64,000 nt of DNA from Cepaea nemoralis. Lineage: Eukaryota; Mollusca; Gastropoda; Stylommatophora; Helicidae. This document shows, piece after piece, positions 10,615 through 23,460 of this stretch. Positions within the stretch are counted from its first letter, which is position 1. Each line of letters begins with the position of its first letter. Position numbers and translations under genes: made by a program. The notes beneath the pieces were generated by a model, which did no database searches, had not been told where the DNA came from, and worked only from the letters and a program-made list of their open reading frames with translations. Location of the stretch: NCBI GenBank assembly GCA_014155875.1, contig JACEFZ010025058.1:2959001-3023000 (forward strand), in the 5' to 3' direction.

Positions 10615-11926
10615 GTTAGGGTCTGTTCAAAGCATTAAGAAAATTGGCTGCCCACCAACTCTTCTGTCCATTGTGGAGTCATTTTACACAGGCATGAAGG
10701 GTATAATCAAGTTTGATGGCTCAACTTCAGAAGAGTTTGAAATCAAGAGTGGAGTTAAGCAAAGTTGTGTACTAGCTCCCATCCTCTTTGGAATATACTG
10801 TTCACTTATACTGAAATATGCCTTTCATGATCAGGATGACGGTATATACATTCACTCACGCTCAGATGGTGGCCTCTATAATGCTCAGAGATTGAAGGCC
10901 AAGACCAAAATTAGGAGGGTACTAATCAGAGAGTTGCTTTTTGCGGATGATGCTGCGATTACGACCAACTCGGAGGAAGAATTACAACATCTACTGTCTG
11001 CATTCTCCAATGCTTGTTCTGAATTTGGTTTAAAAATTAACAAAAAGAAGACACAGATTATGTCACAAGGTGCATACACTGTGTACCATCAATCTTTATT
11101 GACGACGCCGAACTGGAGATAGTAGACCATTTTACATATCTAGGATCAGAGGTAAATAGCAAATTATCCCTCGATCAGGAAATCAACATCAGGATTGGCA
11201 AGGCAGCAACAACAATGAACATGTTAGAAAAAGAGTCTGGGAGAACAGGAAGTTACTGACAAAACAAAAGTCCTCGTCTACCAAGCATGTGTCCGTAGTA
11301 CTCTTCTTTATGACGGTGAAACCTGGACAACTTACTCACACCAAGAGAAACGTTTAAACAGCTTTCATATGCGGTGTCTGCGAAGAATACTTGGTATTAA
11401 GTGGCAAGACGAAATCACAAATACTAAAGTATTGGAAAGATCAGGTTGTGTGACGGTGTATTCCATGCTCAGTCTTCGTAGACTTAGATGGATAGGACAT
11501 GTTAGGAGGATGGATGATGGTAGAATACAAAAGGACATCTTTTTTGGTGAATAACAGGTGGGTAAGAGATCTCAGGGTCGGCCTCTACTACGATACAAAT
11601 ATGTGTGTAAGCGGGACATCACTGATACAGACTTTGATAATGCACATTGGGAGCAAGTCGCCGCTGAACGTGTTCCATGGAGGGAAAATATCAGAAATGG
11701 AATAAAGACAAAGGAGAAAAATATTGCAGATAAGTCACACACGGAGCGTGTGAGACGTAAGATGGTGCATGATGGTGAAAATGACCATGTGTTCATATAT
11801 ATCCACTGTCGATGACCATTTACAGTTCCAATTGGTTAACAGTCACACTATTACAATTATTAAGCCTTTTTGAAGCACAATGTAACAAACTATCGTCTGT
11901 CCAGACGGCAAGGTGGCAATAATAAT

Positions 11927-11930
<4 letters not shown>
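10615..11930 (+). pseudogene. LINE-C: RT palm to C-terminus
   Basis: The frame 10673-11122 carries RT palm motifs: FEIKSGVKQSCVLAPILFGI (motif B, G-to-S in KQGC) and RELLFADDAAITT (motif C; FADD is common in this group). After frameshifts at about 11100 and 11240 come STLLYDGETWTT, RRLRWIGHVRRMDDGRI and GKRSQGRPLLRYKYVCKRDI, the conserved endonuclease-RT tail. A degenerate zinc-finger end near 11770-11830 is followed by a 3' UTR ending AAGGTGGCAATAATAATC and a (TA)n tail. The 5' half, including the endonuclease, is missing. Related 3' ends lie at 31574 and 61838. Confidence 0.88.
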
Positions 11931-11987
<57 letters not shown>

Positions 11988-12070
11988 TATATATATCTGT
12001 GTGTGTGTGTGTGTGTGGGTGTTTGTGTGTGTGGTGTGTGTATGAGTGTGTCTGTGTGTGTGTGTGTAAA
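11931..12070. repeat. (TA)n and (GT)n tracts
   Basis: A TA-rich tract (11931-11995) is followed by GT-rich sequence to about 12068. It grows directly out of the LINE-C 3' tail, so it probably derives from it. Confidence 0.92.
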
Positions 12071-13335
12071 CAAGCACCGATGAACACGACGGTGAACACA
12101 CGACACTGGAGATATCCTTGGTGATTAAAAGAAACAGGAGTGAGAAGAGCAGATGGAGGATGGAAAGTCTCTACGACAAGAATTTATGAGAGCGAGATTC
12201 TCCAATGATATTGTATAGGTTAATTTGTATTATCCCTGTTTTTGTGCAAACATGTAACGCTGGTGGTAACTTATGCTATTTTATCTTACGTGCCCAATCT
12301 TCTAGACAAGCACAGATAACTTGCTTAAAGAGGTGGGAGGTATGTAGTATTTAATTTATACTTTCCGGAAAGTATATGGTGGTACAATGGACGTGTTTTA
12401 TACATGAGGCCAAAAGTGTATATTGGTACAATGGACGTGTTTTATAGATGAGACGGTGTCATAAGGCGGCCGTAGAGTGGAAACACTGTAACACTAGGTT
12501 GTGAAACTGTGTTTGAAGAAGTGTTTTCGGCAAGTTGTGCCCAGACTATGATGACGTTTAGCTTTGGCGGGAAGACAAATGATCCTACAAATGTAGTTAG
12601 ACAGGATCAATATATCACTATGACAACTCTGTTTGTTCGACCATTGTCAATTATATCAGAGACTAAATAGATGCGACTGACTGCCAAATGTCTGGGTGAC
12701 ACCTACATACAATGCTAGTCTACATGGAAGTTTGGTGTGACTTGGGAGTTACAATTATGTATCTAAATCTATAACAAATGTGTATAAATTAATCTGGAAC
12801 AGAGCAGTGAAGGCTGGGATGGCAATCTCGAACCACAGTTGGGAGGGACGGTATAAGCCTACCGGATACAGAACGAGTGAGGTACAGGAGTTTTCTGCTG
12901 CCGTATAGTATAGCACACAGTGAATACTGGATTCTCGTGCAATCCGTGGACGGGGTTTTAATATTGACCCAGACTTCTAGGTTGACCCAGCCTAAAATGA
13001 GTACCAGGAATTAACTTGAGAAGTAAAGGCGGCCGGTGTGATATTGAATAGATCATCTTCCGAGTGCCGACTGATCTATAGCAATATAGATCAACCACGG
13101 TATAGATTAGCACACAAATTCATGGTCCATTACATCATAGAGACTTGGTCTCATATTCAGAAAGTTATCGTAAGCAGGCTAACCATGATTGTCTACACTA
13201 ATCGGCGTGGAACAGGATGATGGTGATAATGAATCTAGATACGATATCACAGAATTTCAGAGGTGTCTATTGAAAACAAAGACTGCCTGCATTTGACTGA
13301 AGAATGTCAAATTGTGTCTTATTTGTGTGCGAAAG
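12071..13335. other. No recognised gene; short tandem duplication inside
   Basis: No coding similarity is visible. A 35-bp unit containing GGTACAATGGACGTGTTTTA is present twice, at about 12371-12407 and 12417-12451. A 60-codon open frame at 13038 has no features. Confidence 0.5.
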
Positions 13336-14600
<1,265 letters not shown>

Positions 14601-15780
14601 AATGGATATAGGCCCGGCAATAAAGAATGCACATATGCTATTTTTGCTCTTTGATAACTCAGAAAAATCAATCGAATTTAACTGATTCAGTGCAAAACAA
14701 AAAGTGGATTTGGCCCAAGCAGAAATTGATGGCAGAAAATGGGAAGTAGGGGTGTGTCATAATAATGTTCTAAAAATTGTTAAAATGGTAGCAAATATAT
14801 TGTATTATATATCAAATTAAAGGGTATTGCACAAGAAACAAGTTAGTATTGCTATTGTTGCTATACGGTAGAAATGTAATAATAATATTGGCAGATGTTG
14901 TAAAAAAAAAATTGAAGTAAATTACGTAAAATTTCCACTTACCCAGGCGCTACTGCTCCAATGCTGTTTATAATCCAATGAAACTTACTGAATTTGGATA
15001 ACTACACCACTTTGCTAAACCAATATCACTAGAATTGCTCCATAACACCAGTAAAAAACAATCAAAACAGCATATTTTGAAGCGCATCATTGCCACATAA
15101 AATGAAAAATGTCAGAAAATAATGAGACAGGTTTTACCGTTTTCTGCTGAGAAACACAATATGTACACTATTTTTTATTTAGTTATATTATTCTTTTAAA
15201 TTTAATTATTTAAATACTCCTTAAATACTTTTTAACAGGCAAAGCAAACTTTAGGGGCACAAGTGTGGCCATTAGCTGATTCGACATGATGACAAACTTT
15301 CACGGATAGCGGCTAACCAGCTAAGGTAGCCGGTTAGTTTTGTTTACATTCATAAATAATAAATTTTAACCGAACAACCACATTTAACATGTGCTATCAA
15401 TTTAGAATCGTTCACAAAGTCCTATAAATCAGAATAACTACAATCTAACATTGTTTAAAACTATTATCTAATGTACATATGTGAGGCCGAAAATCAAGGC
15501 GTTGCCGTTGTCAAATAAGAAAAGTAAATACAACTTTAACTAAGAAATTCTCCTCAAAATTCAGTCATTTTCGGTCTCTCGTGGCCTGTGTGTAAATGAA
15601 AAAAAAAAAAACCCTTCTTCCTGCGAAAAACGTAATTTCGGAGCATTAAAATTAAGCTAGGTTCGCAAACGTAACAAACAAACGAACTGCTAAGATCTTG
15701 GCAATACAGTGACCAAGGGGCAAACAATTTGAGACTGTTTGTCAACTGAGTGACCGTTGGCATCGAATAAGTTAATGAAA
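14601..15780. other. AT-rich unrecognised sequence
   Basis: No retroelement motif, no open frame above 70 codons and no tandem repeat. This is one of the few stretches that could be unique host DNA. Confidence 0.45.
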
Positions 15781-15784
15781 CACT

Positions 15785-17304
15785 TTATTTAGCATGTGTC
15801 GACCAAGAAAAGGCATGTGATAGAGTAGATAGAAACAAGCTATGGGAAATCTTTAAACAATATGGAGTGCGTACACATCTTACAAACCTATGTAGAAGCT
15901 TATACAATAGCAGTGAATGCTTAGTGAGAGCAATTGGAGGACAAACAGAACCCTTCACCATAAGATCTGGAGTACGACAAGGTTGTGTCCTGTCAACTCT
16001 CTTGTTCATAACCTATATCGGAAACATATGTAAGGAAACTAGCCAAGCAGAGACCGCAAGAACACCGCATGACGAGAACACAGATGAAGAACTATCTGCA
16101 AATTACACCATTAGAGAACTCCTGTTTGCGGACGACTAAGCACCAATAGCAAAATAAGAAGCTGAATTACAAGACCATATGAATAGTCTAAACGAAATGT
16201 GTAGGGAAAAAAAATGAGAATTAGCACAAGTAAAACAAAGGTAACGACTATAATTAAAGAAGAAAAAACAACAACTATTCACCTAAACGAACTCCCTGAA
16301 ACAAGTAAAGCGTTTCAAGTATCTAGGAAGTATATTATCATCAAATGGCAAATCAGAAGACGAGATCGAAAATCGATGTAATAATGCAAATAAACTCATT
16401 GGACAAATGCCACCAATACTAAATAACAAACATGTATCAACAGCTTAGTTTGACAACGGGTCAACATCATGACACACGGGTGTAACCCATAAGTGCTCCG
16501 TTCTACTCCTAACTCAAGCCTGAGTCCGGAAAATCTCAGCTCAGTGCATGAATTCCGTAGCACTGGCGAGGATCCTGAAATACTTTGGGTAGATTTTTAA
16601 CTCGAAATTTAGCCCAGGCAGCGCCGATAGGCTAATCTTTTTCGATTTCCAGCTGCCATGGGATTTTTTACGTGCGCAAAAATACGCACGTGCGTCCAAT
16701 ATCACTACCCAGAAACCAGGGGAATTTTTGTTACTAGAAGTCCAAGTGAAAACATCCCGGCCCTCACCGGGGATTGAACCCAGGACCTCCAGCACTCGAG
16801 GCGGACCACCCAGCCCCCTGTATCAACAGTTACTAAGAAAGCACTTTACAACTCAAGTCTTCCAACCAACTCTATGCTACAAATGCCAAACCTGGACAAT
16901 GACAGAAAAAGAGAAAAGAAAAATCACAAGAACAGAAACGAAGCTCCTTAGAAGAATACTCAATGAATCAAGAAGAGATCAGATCGGAAATGAAGAAAGC
17001 AGGACTAAAGTGGAGGATATAGCAGCTCTATAATTTATTAGAAAACAGCAAGTCAATTGGTTTGGCCATGCAAGTAAGTTACCAACTGACAGTATACCAA
17101 AACAAGCAAATTATGTACAGGCCAGATGGCAGCAGAGGAAGAGACCGACCACGTAAACGATGAACGGAGGGAATAGCAGAGTCCGTGGGAATATGGATAC
17201 ATGCAGCCCATAAAGCGGGCACTCTCCTGCTGTTTATACTTCACCTCGACACAGCAAGGTACAAGAGGAACATGATGAGATGAGATGAGATGAGATAAGA
17301 TGAG
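15785..17304 (+). pseudogene. LINE-E: RT and C-terminus, split by a SINE
   Basis: RT motif A reads FVDQEKACDRVDRNKLW (around 15800-15850). Motif B is SGVRQGCVLSTLLFITYIGN and motif C is RELLFADD, directly followed by a stop (16137-16139). Post-YADD sequence continues to 16443. After a SINE (16444-16818) it resumes with TLCYKCQTWTMTEKEKRKIT, LLRRILNESRRDQIG and QQVNWFGHASKLPTDSIPKQ. A (GATGA)n tail ends the element at 17274-17304. The 5' half is missing and several stops are present. Confidence 0.87.
16444..16818 (-). mobile_element. SINE-T, tRNA-derived, 11-bp target duplication
   Basis: TGTATCAACAG occurs at 16433-16443 and 16819-16829 and flanks the insert. On the minus strand the head (from 16818) reads GGGCTGGGTGGTCCGCCTCG, then GGTTCAATCCCCGG, a good pol III B box. 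A tRNA-unrelated body follows with an internal ACGCACGTGCGT palindrome. No long poly(A) is seen. Confidence 0.85.
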
Positions 17305-17439
17305 ACTGACATTTCTGTAACTGATCACCACTAATGTACCAGCCACTAAGGATAGCAGTAAAGTTTCAATTAGTATGAAATATACATTGTTTACACCAGC
17401 ATAATGTGTTCAACCTCTCTGAGCTATACTTCATTCATT

Positions 17440-18990
17440 CAGTAGCATGTCCTTTGCAGAACCTAGCTCCCATAACAACCTTCTTGAAAACTTCTCGATG
17501 CCCCGCGTCCGATACACCCATCTAGAGATAATCTGCCACATCCTCTACCCATCTTTTCTTTGGCCTTCCTCTTCTTCTCTTTCAGGGCATATACCCCTCC
17601 ATTATTGTTCTTTCCAAACATTCATAACATTTCAAGTGACCAAAATATTTCAATTTTCTTTGCTTTATCGTCCTTTATAGCCAATCTTCTTAAATATTCA
17701 GCTCTTGTCGTATGGGTGCATTTGTTCTTTTCTATATCCTAAATATTTCCAGAAACCGTCTATAACATTTACATTGAAAGGCAGGTCGAGGTCCACAGAC
17801 GTGTGTTGCAATGGGGAAAATGCATGCTCTTAAATATCTAGTATTTGTAGTTCTATCTGTCTCACTTCAAAATTTATTCTTTTTTTTTTAGTTTGTGAAG
17901 GGAATATATATTCGTAATAAATATTCGTCTTTTTAATTTCTTTCCTTGTGTCACCATTGAGGGTAATTAATGAACCAAGATATTCGAAATTTTCTACCAC
18001 CTCTAATTTTTCCTCATTAGCTTATATTTCTTTCTCCATATTAGTTTTATCTGAATGCATTTTGTTTGTTTTTGCTATATTAGGATATAAGTTGTAATTG
18101 TCACTATTCTTTTGGGTAATACCCAATTAGGTTTTCTAAACTATTCTGTGTTGTGTATTGTAATACTTTACCATCAGCATATCGAATATCTGGTATTTCA
18201 TGACCACCGACATTTAGGACATCATATTGTTCCTTGGTTATGTCATCTCTGGCATTTCTCATTATATTTTCGGCGTTCAGGTTAGACAAATAGCGGGACA
18301 GTACACATCCCTAACGGACTCGCTTGATGTCAAACCAATCTGATTCTCTACATCTATTCTAATCGCTGCTTGTTGGTCTAGAAAGAGCATTTTCATGAGT
18401 TGCACTCTCATGTCACAGAAAGTCCATTTTCCATATGATTTTCCAAAGTTTCTGATGTTGAACACAGCCAAATGCCTTTGAATAATCCTCAAAACATGAG
18501 AATGGGTTAACATCAAATTCCCCACACTTCTGTGTTATTAACCACATGTTGAGTATGCGATCTCTTGTTCCTGCTTTGTCTAAATCCAGCATGAACCACG
18601 TTAGTCTTTTCTTCCATTTTCTTACGAAGCCTTCCCATTATGATTTTTAGTAGAATTTTACTTGCATGACTGATCAGGGCAACATTTCTATAGTTGGTGT
18701 ATAATGTCAAGCTACCCTTTTTTGGTATTGGAATTAAGATAGTTCTCTTCCTATCTTTTGGCCATATACTATATTTCCATATCATTTTACATAATGCGTG
18801 ATAGATTATACTTTCTTCTCCTATACTGCTTTCTTTTCCTCAAGCTTTAATTAGTTCAGCTGGTATCTCATCACATCCTGGTGGTTTACCATTCTTCGGG
18901 TTCTTTATTGCCCAAACAATTTCATCTAAGGAGGGTTCAGGCTCTGTCTCTGCTGTAATTTGAGCTATACTAACATTGTTATTTTAAATT
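17440..18990 (-). pseudogene. LINE-P: RT and C-terminus, antisense
   Basis: Read from 18990 downward it gives PSLDEIVWAIKNPKNGKPPG and CDEIPAELIKA, then ILIPIPKKGS, NYRNVALISHASKILLKII and HAGFRQSRNKRS (RT fingers, 18513-18785). Next come AAIRIDVENQIGL and DIRYADGKVLQ (motif C, YADD to YADG; near 18175), then NFEYLGSLITLNGDT (about 17950-18000) and degraded C-terminal sequence to about 17440. Motif B and the catalytic box are mutated and several frames are needed, so it is inactive. Endonuclease sequence is absent. Confidence 0.82.
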
Positions 18991-19124
18991 AAAATGGTGG
19001 TTTGCTTGGGTTGTTTATTATGTTATTATGATGTAGCTGTTTGGTATCCCCGTGACAACTATCCCAGAGCAAACCCTGTGGAAAGATGAATATAGACTAT
19101 CACTACAAATCCAGACAAAAGTGA

Positions 19125-19919
19125 GGAATATTTGACAAGGAAGAACAGAACAGTGTACAGCGCAGAACAGCCACTCTCCTTGATGACGAATACCCACAGG
19201 ACCTCTGGATTCGAGTCTACACAGATGGGTCAGCGCAAAATGCTGTTGGAAATGGAGGAGCGGGAGTGTATATAGAATACCCAAATAATACTAGGGACAC
19301 GGCCAGAATTCCAACAGGAAAGTACTGCCATAACTATGATGCTGAAATTGAGGCAATCAAGATAGCAACAGAGAAATTACAAAATACCAGCCATGGTACA
19401 CAACCTGTGGTGATATTTACAGATGAAAAATCCGCAATAGAGGCGCTCCTGTCTGGGAAATTGCCAGTTCTAAGGACACTACTTTATGAACTTAGCAGTC
19501 AGCTTAAGGTCACCATACAGTGGATACCATCCCACTGTGGAGTCCCCGGAAACGACAGAGCTGGTCGATTGGCTAAGGAAGGAGCAAAAGAAGAACAACC
19601 TGATGTGCCTATTACATACCACCAAAAGAAAAGAATGATCAAATCAATCAGAAAGCCTCCAAACCTTACTCAAGACGACTACCACGTTATGGACAGATCA
19701 GAACAGGTCATTCTTCTGCGCCTCAGAACAGGACACAATATATTACGCAACCACATGTATACAAAATTCAAGATTGGTGATTCAGCCATGTGCACATGTG
19801 GTTTGGCGTCGCAGGCAGCAGAGCACATACTCCAGGATTGCCCAGAATACAACATATCCAGGCGAACCTTCTGGCCTATAGAGACAACAGTGGAAGATAA
19901 ACTCTATGGACCGTTGTGA
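19125..19919 (+). CDS. LINE-N ORF2 C-terminus with intact RNase H (5'-truncated)
   Basis: The open frame runs from 19125 to the stop at 19919 without breaks. An LINE-type RNase H domain has all four acidic residues: RVYTDGSAQN (D), YDAEIEAIKIA (E), VIFTDEKSAIEAL (D) and IPSHCGVPGNDRAGRLA (H and D). A C-terminal tail follows with the Cys/His cluster MCTCGLASQAAEHILQDC. RNase H removes the RNA strand during LINE copying in the I/jockey-like groups. No RT sequence precedes it, so it is a 5'-truncated insertion. There is no proper start codon, hence it is probably not expressed alone. A (GAA)n tail follows at about 19985-20001. Confidence 0.88.
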   Translation, partial: GIFDKEEQNSVQRRTATLLDDEYPQDLWIRVYTDGSAQNAVGNGGAGVYIEYPNNTRDTARIPTGKYCHNYDAEIEAIKIATEKLQNTSHGTQPVVIFTDEKSAIEALLSGKLPVLRTLLYELSSQLKVTIQWIPSHCGVPGNDRAGRLAKEGAKEEQPDVPITYHQKKRMIKSIRKPPNLTQDDYHVMDRSEQVILLRLRTGHNILRNHMYTKFKIGDSAMCTCGLASQAAEHILQDCPEYNISRRTFWPIETTVEDKLYGPL

Positions 19920-20481
19920 ACTAAAAAAGACTGTTAGATTCATACAAGAGACAACATTGCAGTTATAAACATATTTCAGGCAAACGAAAGAAGAAGAAGA
20001 AAACATAACAGATTTACGACACATACAAGACGTTGCGACCATTAGCCTTCATCAGCAAACAAACACATTCACAAACACAAATATAGTCAAGGAGATCTCC
20101 TGTGACTACATCAAAAGGTGACGACAGGACAAGAAGAACACAAGCATGAAAAAAATGAAAGCAATGAAGAGAAAATCAGAATTGGAAAAAATTTTCATAC
20201 TTACCTCACAATTCCGATCTTTGTGTAACTCAGAATATCGCCGATGTCTTCTTTTTATACCAAACCGAGGGAGTGAGATGGAGGATGATGACGGGGTGAT
20301 AGATTTTACGGTTCAGTGAGCACATTGAAAGAAAGGGGGGGGGGCGGAGACAGGAGGGCAGGACGGCAACCTGTGATAGTGGTCTGATAATGGTATCAGA
20401 GCAATATCAGTGGATGTACTAGCGAAGCATGAGTGGGAGGAAGCATGATGGTGGTACTAACCAAAACCACATTATGCACTC

Positions 20482-20488
20482 ATATATA

Positions 20489-20574
<86 letters not shown>
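20482..20574. repeat. (TA)n microsatellite
   Basis: Nearly pure TA tract within the left arm; the right arm has only a short remnant (33550-33562). Confidence 0.97.
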
Positions 20575-20579
<5 letters not shown>

Positions 20580-20693
20580 AGGCGAGTCCTAACGTCTGGG
20601 TGGACTGATATTCGTGAGCGCACATACATACATATACACCGCTCAACAGACATTCATACATTAGTGTACATGGGTATGTGCAAGGTATATATA

Positions 20694-20694
<1 letters not shown>

Positions 20695-20751
<57 letters not shown>

Positions 20752-20778
20752 AGGGAAAGAGAGAGAGAGAGGTGGGTA
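20695..20778. repeat. (GA)n microsatellite
   Basis: (AG)n to 20748, then GGGAGGGAAAGAGAGAGAGA. The inverted counterpart (CT)n lies at 33332-33428. Confidence 0.96.
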
Positions 20779-20945
20779 TCGTTCCTGTGATGTGCCTCAT
20801 GGTGTACGCGGAGTAGGTCGGTTGATTGTTATACCATGTATTATAAGATCATATCACCCAATACTTGTGTTATTGGGGTTGTATAAGATCCGACCATCAG
20901 TAATGCACATGATGTGGGTAGGCACAGAGAAGCAAGATTATTATT
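20779..20945 (+). repeat. Repeat-R unit 1 (internally deleted)
   Basis: Same sequence family as 21071-21292 and 32358-32592. Shared blocks are GCGGAGTAGGTCGGT, GTTATACCA, AGATCCGACCA and AGAGAAGCAAGATT. About 50 bp present in the other units is missing after the first block. Confidence 0.85.
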
Positions 20946-20981
20946 ATGAGAGAGCAAGCGAGAGAGAAAGAAAGAAAGAAT

Positions 20982-21070
<89 letters not shown>
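20946..21070. repeat. (GA)n microsatellite
   Basis: GA-rich with a few AAAG interruptions at the left, pure from about 20985. Confidence 0.97.
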
Positions 21071-21074
<4 letters not shown>

Positions 21075-21291
21075 AGTTCCTGCAGTGTGCCATATGCGGT
21101 ATGCGGAGTAGGTCGGTCTGCACATTAGAGGATTCACTCATACTGTTCCCTATGAAATAGTCAGTAAGGTTGAATGTTATACCACGTGTTATAGGATCAA
21201 ATCACCCAGCGCTTGTGATATTGGGGCTGTATAGGATCCGACCACCAGCAATACACATGGCGTAGGTAGGCACAGGGAAGCAAGATTGTTT

Positions 21292-21292
<1 letters not shown>
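21071..21292 (+). repeat. Repeat-R unit 2
   Basis: A full unit of about 220 bp, from GTATAGTTCCTGCAG to AGGGAAGCAAGATTGTTTTG, placed between two (GA)n tracts. Units 1 and 2 are thus a GA-linked tandem pair. Confidence 0.88.
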
Positions 21293-21378
<86 letters not shown>

Positions 21379-21407
21379 CGTACGAACGAACGAACGAACG
21401 AACGAAA
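21293..21407. repeat. (GA)n then (CGAA)n
   Basis: (GA)n to about 21373, then (CGAA)n to 21407. On the minus strand the second part reads (TTCG)n directly after an AATAAA-containing end of LINE-Q, so it is the LINE-Q 3' tail. Confidence 0.93.
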
Positions 21408-22721
21408 GTCTTTATTTTCAAAGGGTTAAGAATTGGGAACGCAGGCCCGTCTGACATTATGCCTTTCTTCTCTATTTCCTCTCATACATTCTTTCATTCA
21501 ACATCACTTATGAAGCAAATTTTGACAACAAAAGAACAATAGCATTAAAACGCATGAAATATAATCAATAAGAAATGACTCACTGAGGCAGTGTCTAACA
21601 TGGGCTTTATAAATACCTAAGGAGGGTGTAACGTGCCATACATAAGGGAATGTTTTTTGGCTAGTTTTCGTTTGAGATAAGTTACCATTATTGTCTTTTT
21701 GTGTTTTTGTTTATGGGGGAATGTAGTCTGTACTGAGGTAGTGTTCAAACAGGTTGCAAATGTATGTATAATGATTGGTGGCGTCTTTGATTTCTTGTGG
21801 GAGATTGTTCCACAACTGAGCGGCAGAGTATGCTAAGCTTGTTTTATATAAGTCTGTCCTAGGTTTAGGGACATGAAATATATTTAGTCGTTCGCTATGT
21901 CTAGCGTTATATTTAAACAATGGCCAAAGGTAGCTTGGAGCATTTTGAAATAGGATTTTGTGAATTAGTTTGGCCTTATTAAAAAGTAGGCGCTTGTGGA
22001 GTGGAATCTGACTGACTGTCAACTATCAGTTTATGGCGAACTAAGTGATCTAGTGTTGTTTTGTGGATGTGCTTTTCTTGCGGTTTTGATAATGAGGATA
22101 ATATGGAAATTGGCCTATAATTACTCATGTGACGATAGTCTAGAGGACCAGCTTTTAAATGAGGATACACTTTAGCGATTTTAAAGGCTAATGGGAAGTG
22201 ACCTTTGGTGAGACATTGATTATATATAAACGTTAGTGACTCGCAGATCGCCGGTGCAGCATGGCGAAGGATCCGATTACTGATTCCATCTAGTCCTGAT
22301 GAGTTATTGTTTTTTTTAGATTACTGAGATGAGTAAATACTTCAGTGGTAGTCATTAGCGGTATGTTGGAGGGAATGTCTCCATAGCATTTGTTCTCACA
22401 GAATGATGATAATAAAGATATGTTATGAGGCGCACCTGGTATTGCAGCTTTCAGTTGGTTTATGACGGACTGAAAGAATCTACTGAATTGATCACATGTA
22501 ACCTAATTTGATGGTAATAATTGTGATGATTTGTGTTTGTTTGTCAAGATATTAATTGCTTTCCATATATCTTTAGTGTCGGTTTTATCTATTATTAAGT
22601 TCTTAAAATAGTTTTTCTTTTCCTTCCGAATAACATATTGAACTTTGTTTATCAGACTACGGTGCGTAGTTAGATCTCTATTTTTATGTTCCCTGTCCCG
22701 ATCTCTCATAAGTTCAACTAC
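21374..22721 (-). pseudogene. LINE-Q 3' part: linker, RT start, C-terminus
   Basis: From 22721 down it reads RDREHKNRDLTTHRSLINKV and KDIWKAINILTNKHKSS (EN-RT linker). Then comes NSSGLDGISNRILRHAAPAI, LTKGHFPLAFKIAKV and SNYRPISILSSLSK (RT fingers, about 22080-22320). The frame then jumps at about 22018 to IPLHKRLLFNKAKLIHKILF, PSYLWPLF and AAQLWNNLPQEIKD, the CR1-like C-terminus. The RT palm with YADD is deleted. A 3' UTR with AATAAA (21411-21416) ends in the (TTCG)n tail. It is the continuation of LINE-Q at 27555-31200, split by the LTR element. Confidence 0.88.
22656..22721. repeat. 66-bp target duplication, left copy
   Basis: These 66 bases from ACTACGGTGCGTAG to AAGTTCAACTAC are repeated exactly at 27555-27620 on the far side of the LTR element. 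Both copies belong to one site in LINE-Q. Confidence 0.97.
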
Positions 22722-23010
22722 TGTAACAGAGTTAGGAATAGGAAGAAGGGGCAACGAGGTGTGCATAGTCAATAGGGAAATAGGGCACGGTCAAGCACTA
22801 TAATATGGGGTAGTTAGGATGGGTCGTGAGATGACGAGGATCTTGGAAACAAGGTCAGTTGTGAACGACCCATCCTTCGATATGGAGGTATGATTTAGCT
22901 GAGTGACTTCTGGCTTGATTGAAGGTTTGTTGATTATGAATAAATTAATATGAAACCAGAACTGTCTTAGAGTTATTGCCGGTTCACCGTCACTTTGCTG
23001 TACTATTACA
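22722..23010 (+). repeat. 5' LTR
   Basis: TG...CA-bounded, 289 bp, with 5-bp inverted ends (TGTAA/TTACA). Near-identity to the 3' LTR implies recent insertion. Confidence 0.93.
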
Positions 23011-23019
23011 GTACAGAAA

Positions 23020-23036
23020 TGGTGCCCAGACCAGGA
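23020..23036 (+). promoter_or_regulatory. Candidate primer binding site
   Basis: TGGTGCCCAGACCAGGA starts nine bases after the LTR. TGG is the complement of the tRNA CCA end. I cannot name the tRNA without a comparison. Confidence 0.5.
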
Positions 23037-23200
23037 TGAACAACTTCAATTGTCGCGGTACATAGCGGAGGTACTGGGACACTATATTTGATACAGCCAC
23101 TACTTCATACTGCGCTTGTTGGGAAAATGCGGTGCCTTTGACACTTGGCACGTTATCAAACCTCTGCTGAACAGATTTCAAGAAGTTTCTACAAGAATCT

Positions 23201-23460
23201 GTATGCGGTTGTGAAGCCCGCTTTGCTGATTCAGTTCCACTGTCTTTATGCGGTTGTGAAGCCCGCTTCGCTGAGTCAGCTCTCGGTCGTTTTCGAGCCT
23301 TACTGGTGGTGAAGTCCAGTCCGCTCTCAAGTCGTTTTCGGGCCTTACTGGTGTGTGAGAGCCGCTGTCAAGTCTCCGGGCTCTGTTGTGTGCGAGAGCC
23401 GCTGTCAAGTCTCCCGGCTCTGTTGTGTGAGAGAGTCGCTGTCAAGTCCTCGCCGGGCAC
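23201..23460 (+). repeat. Tandem repeats in element leader
   Basis: TATGCGGTTGTGAAGCCCGC occurs at 23202 and 23247 (45-bp step). GTCGTTTTCG occurs at 23286 and 23331 (45-bp step). A 37-bp unit containing GCTGTCAAGTC occurs three times from about 23357 to 23460. A further 40-bp pair around AAGAGGCTTG lies at 23660 and 23700. None is coding. The blocks look like successive local duplications in the leader. Confidence 0.8.

Larger units (their letters stand above)
20003..20778 (-). repeat. Left arm of 14-kb inverted repeat
   Basis: This arm is the inverted counterpart of 33332-34022. Shared blocks include GATTTACGACACATACA, CATCAGCAAACA, AGGAGATCTCCT and the region around TATGTGCAAGGTATAT. Read on the minus strand it has TATAAAAAGAAGACA followed about 45 bp later by GAGGTAAGTATG, a TATA-like box and a strong 5' splice-site match. 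The outer end coincides with the LINE-N tail, which probably inserted at the edge. It contains (TA)n and (GA)n tracts. Confidence 0.8.

Noticed and set aside
16760..16818. tRNA gene at the SINE-T head
   Set aside because: The B box is good but the region is bounded by target duplications and lacks a foldable acceptor stem; it is a SINE.
19125..19919. Host RNase H gene
   Set aside because: The Cys/His tail, (GAA)n end and a second copy inside a SINE show it is a LINE C-terminus.
20944..21457. Ser-Leu and Glu-Arg repeat frames over (GA)n (also 33249, 46082-46550)
   Set aside because: Low-complexity translation of GA microsatellites.
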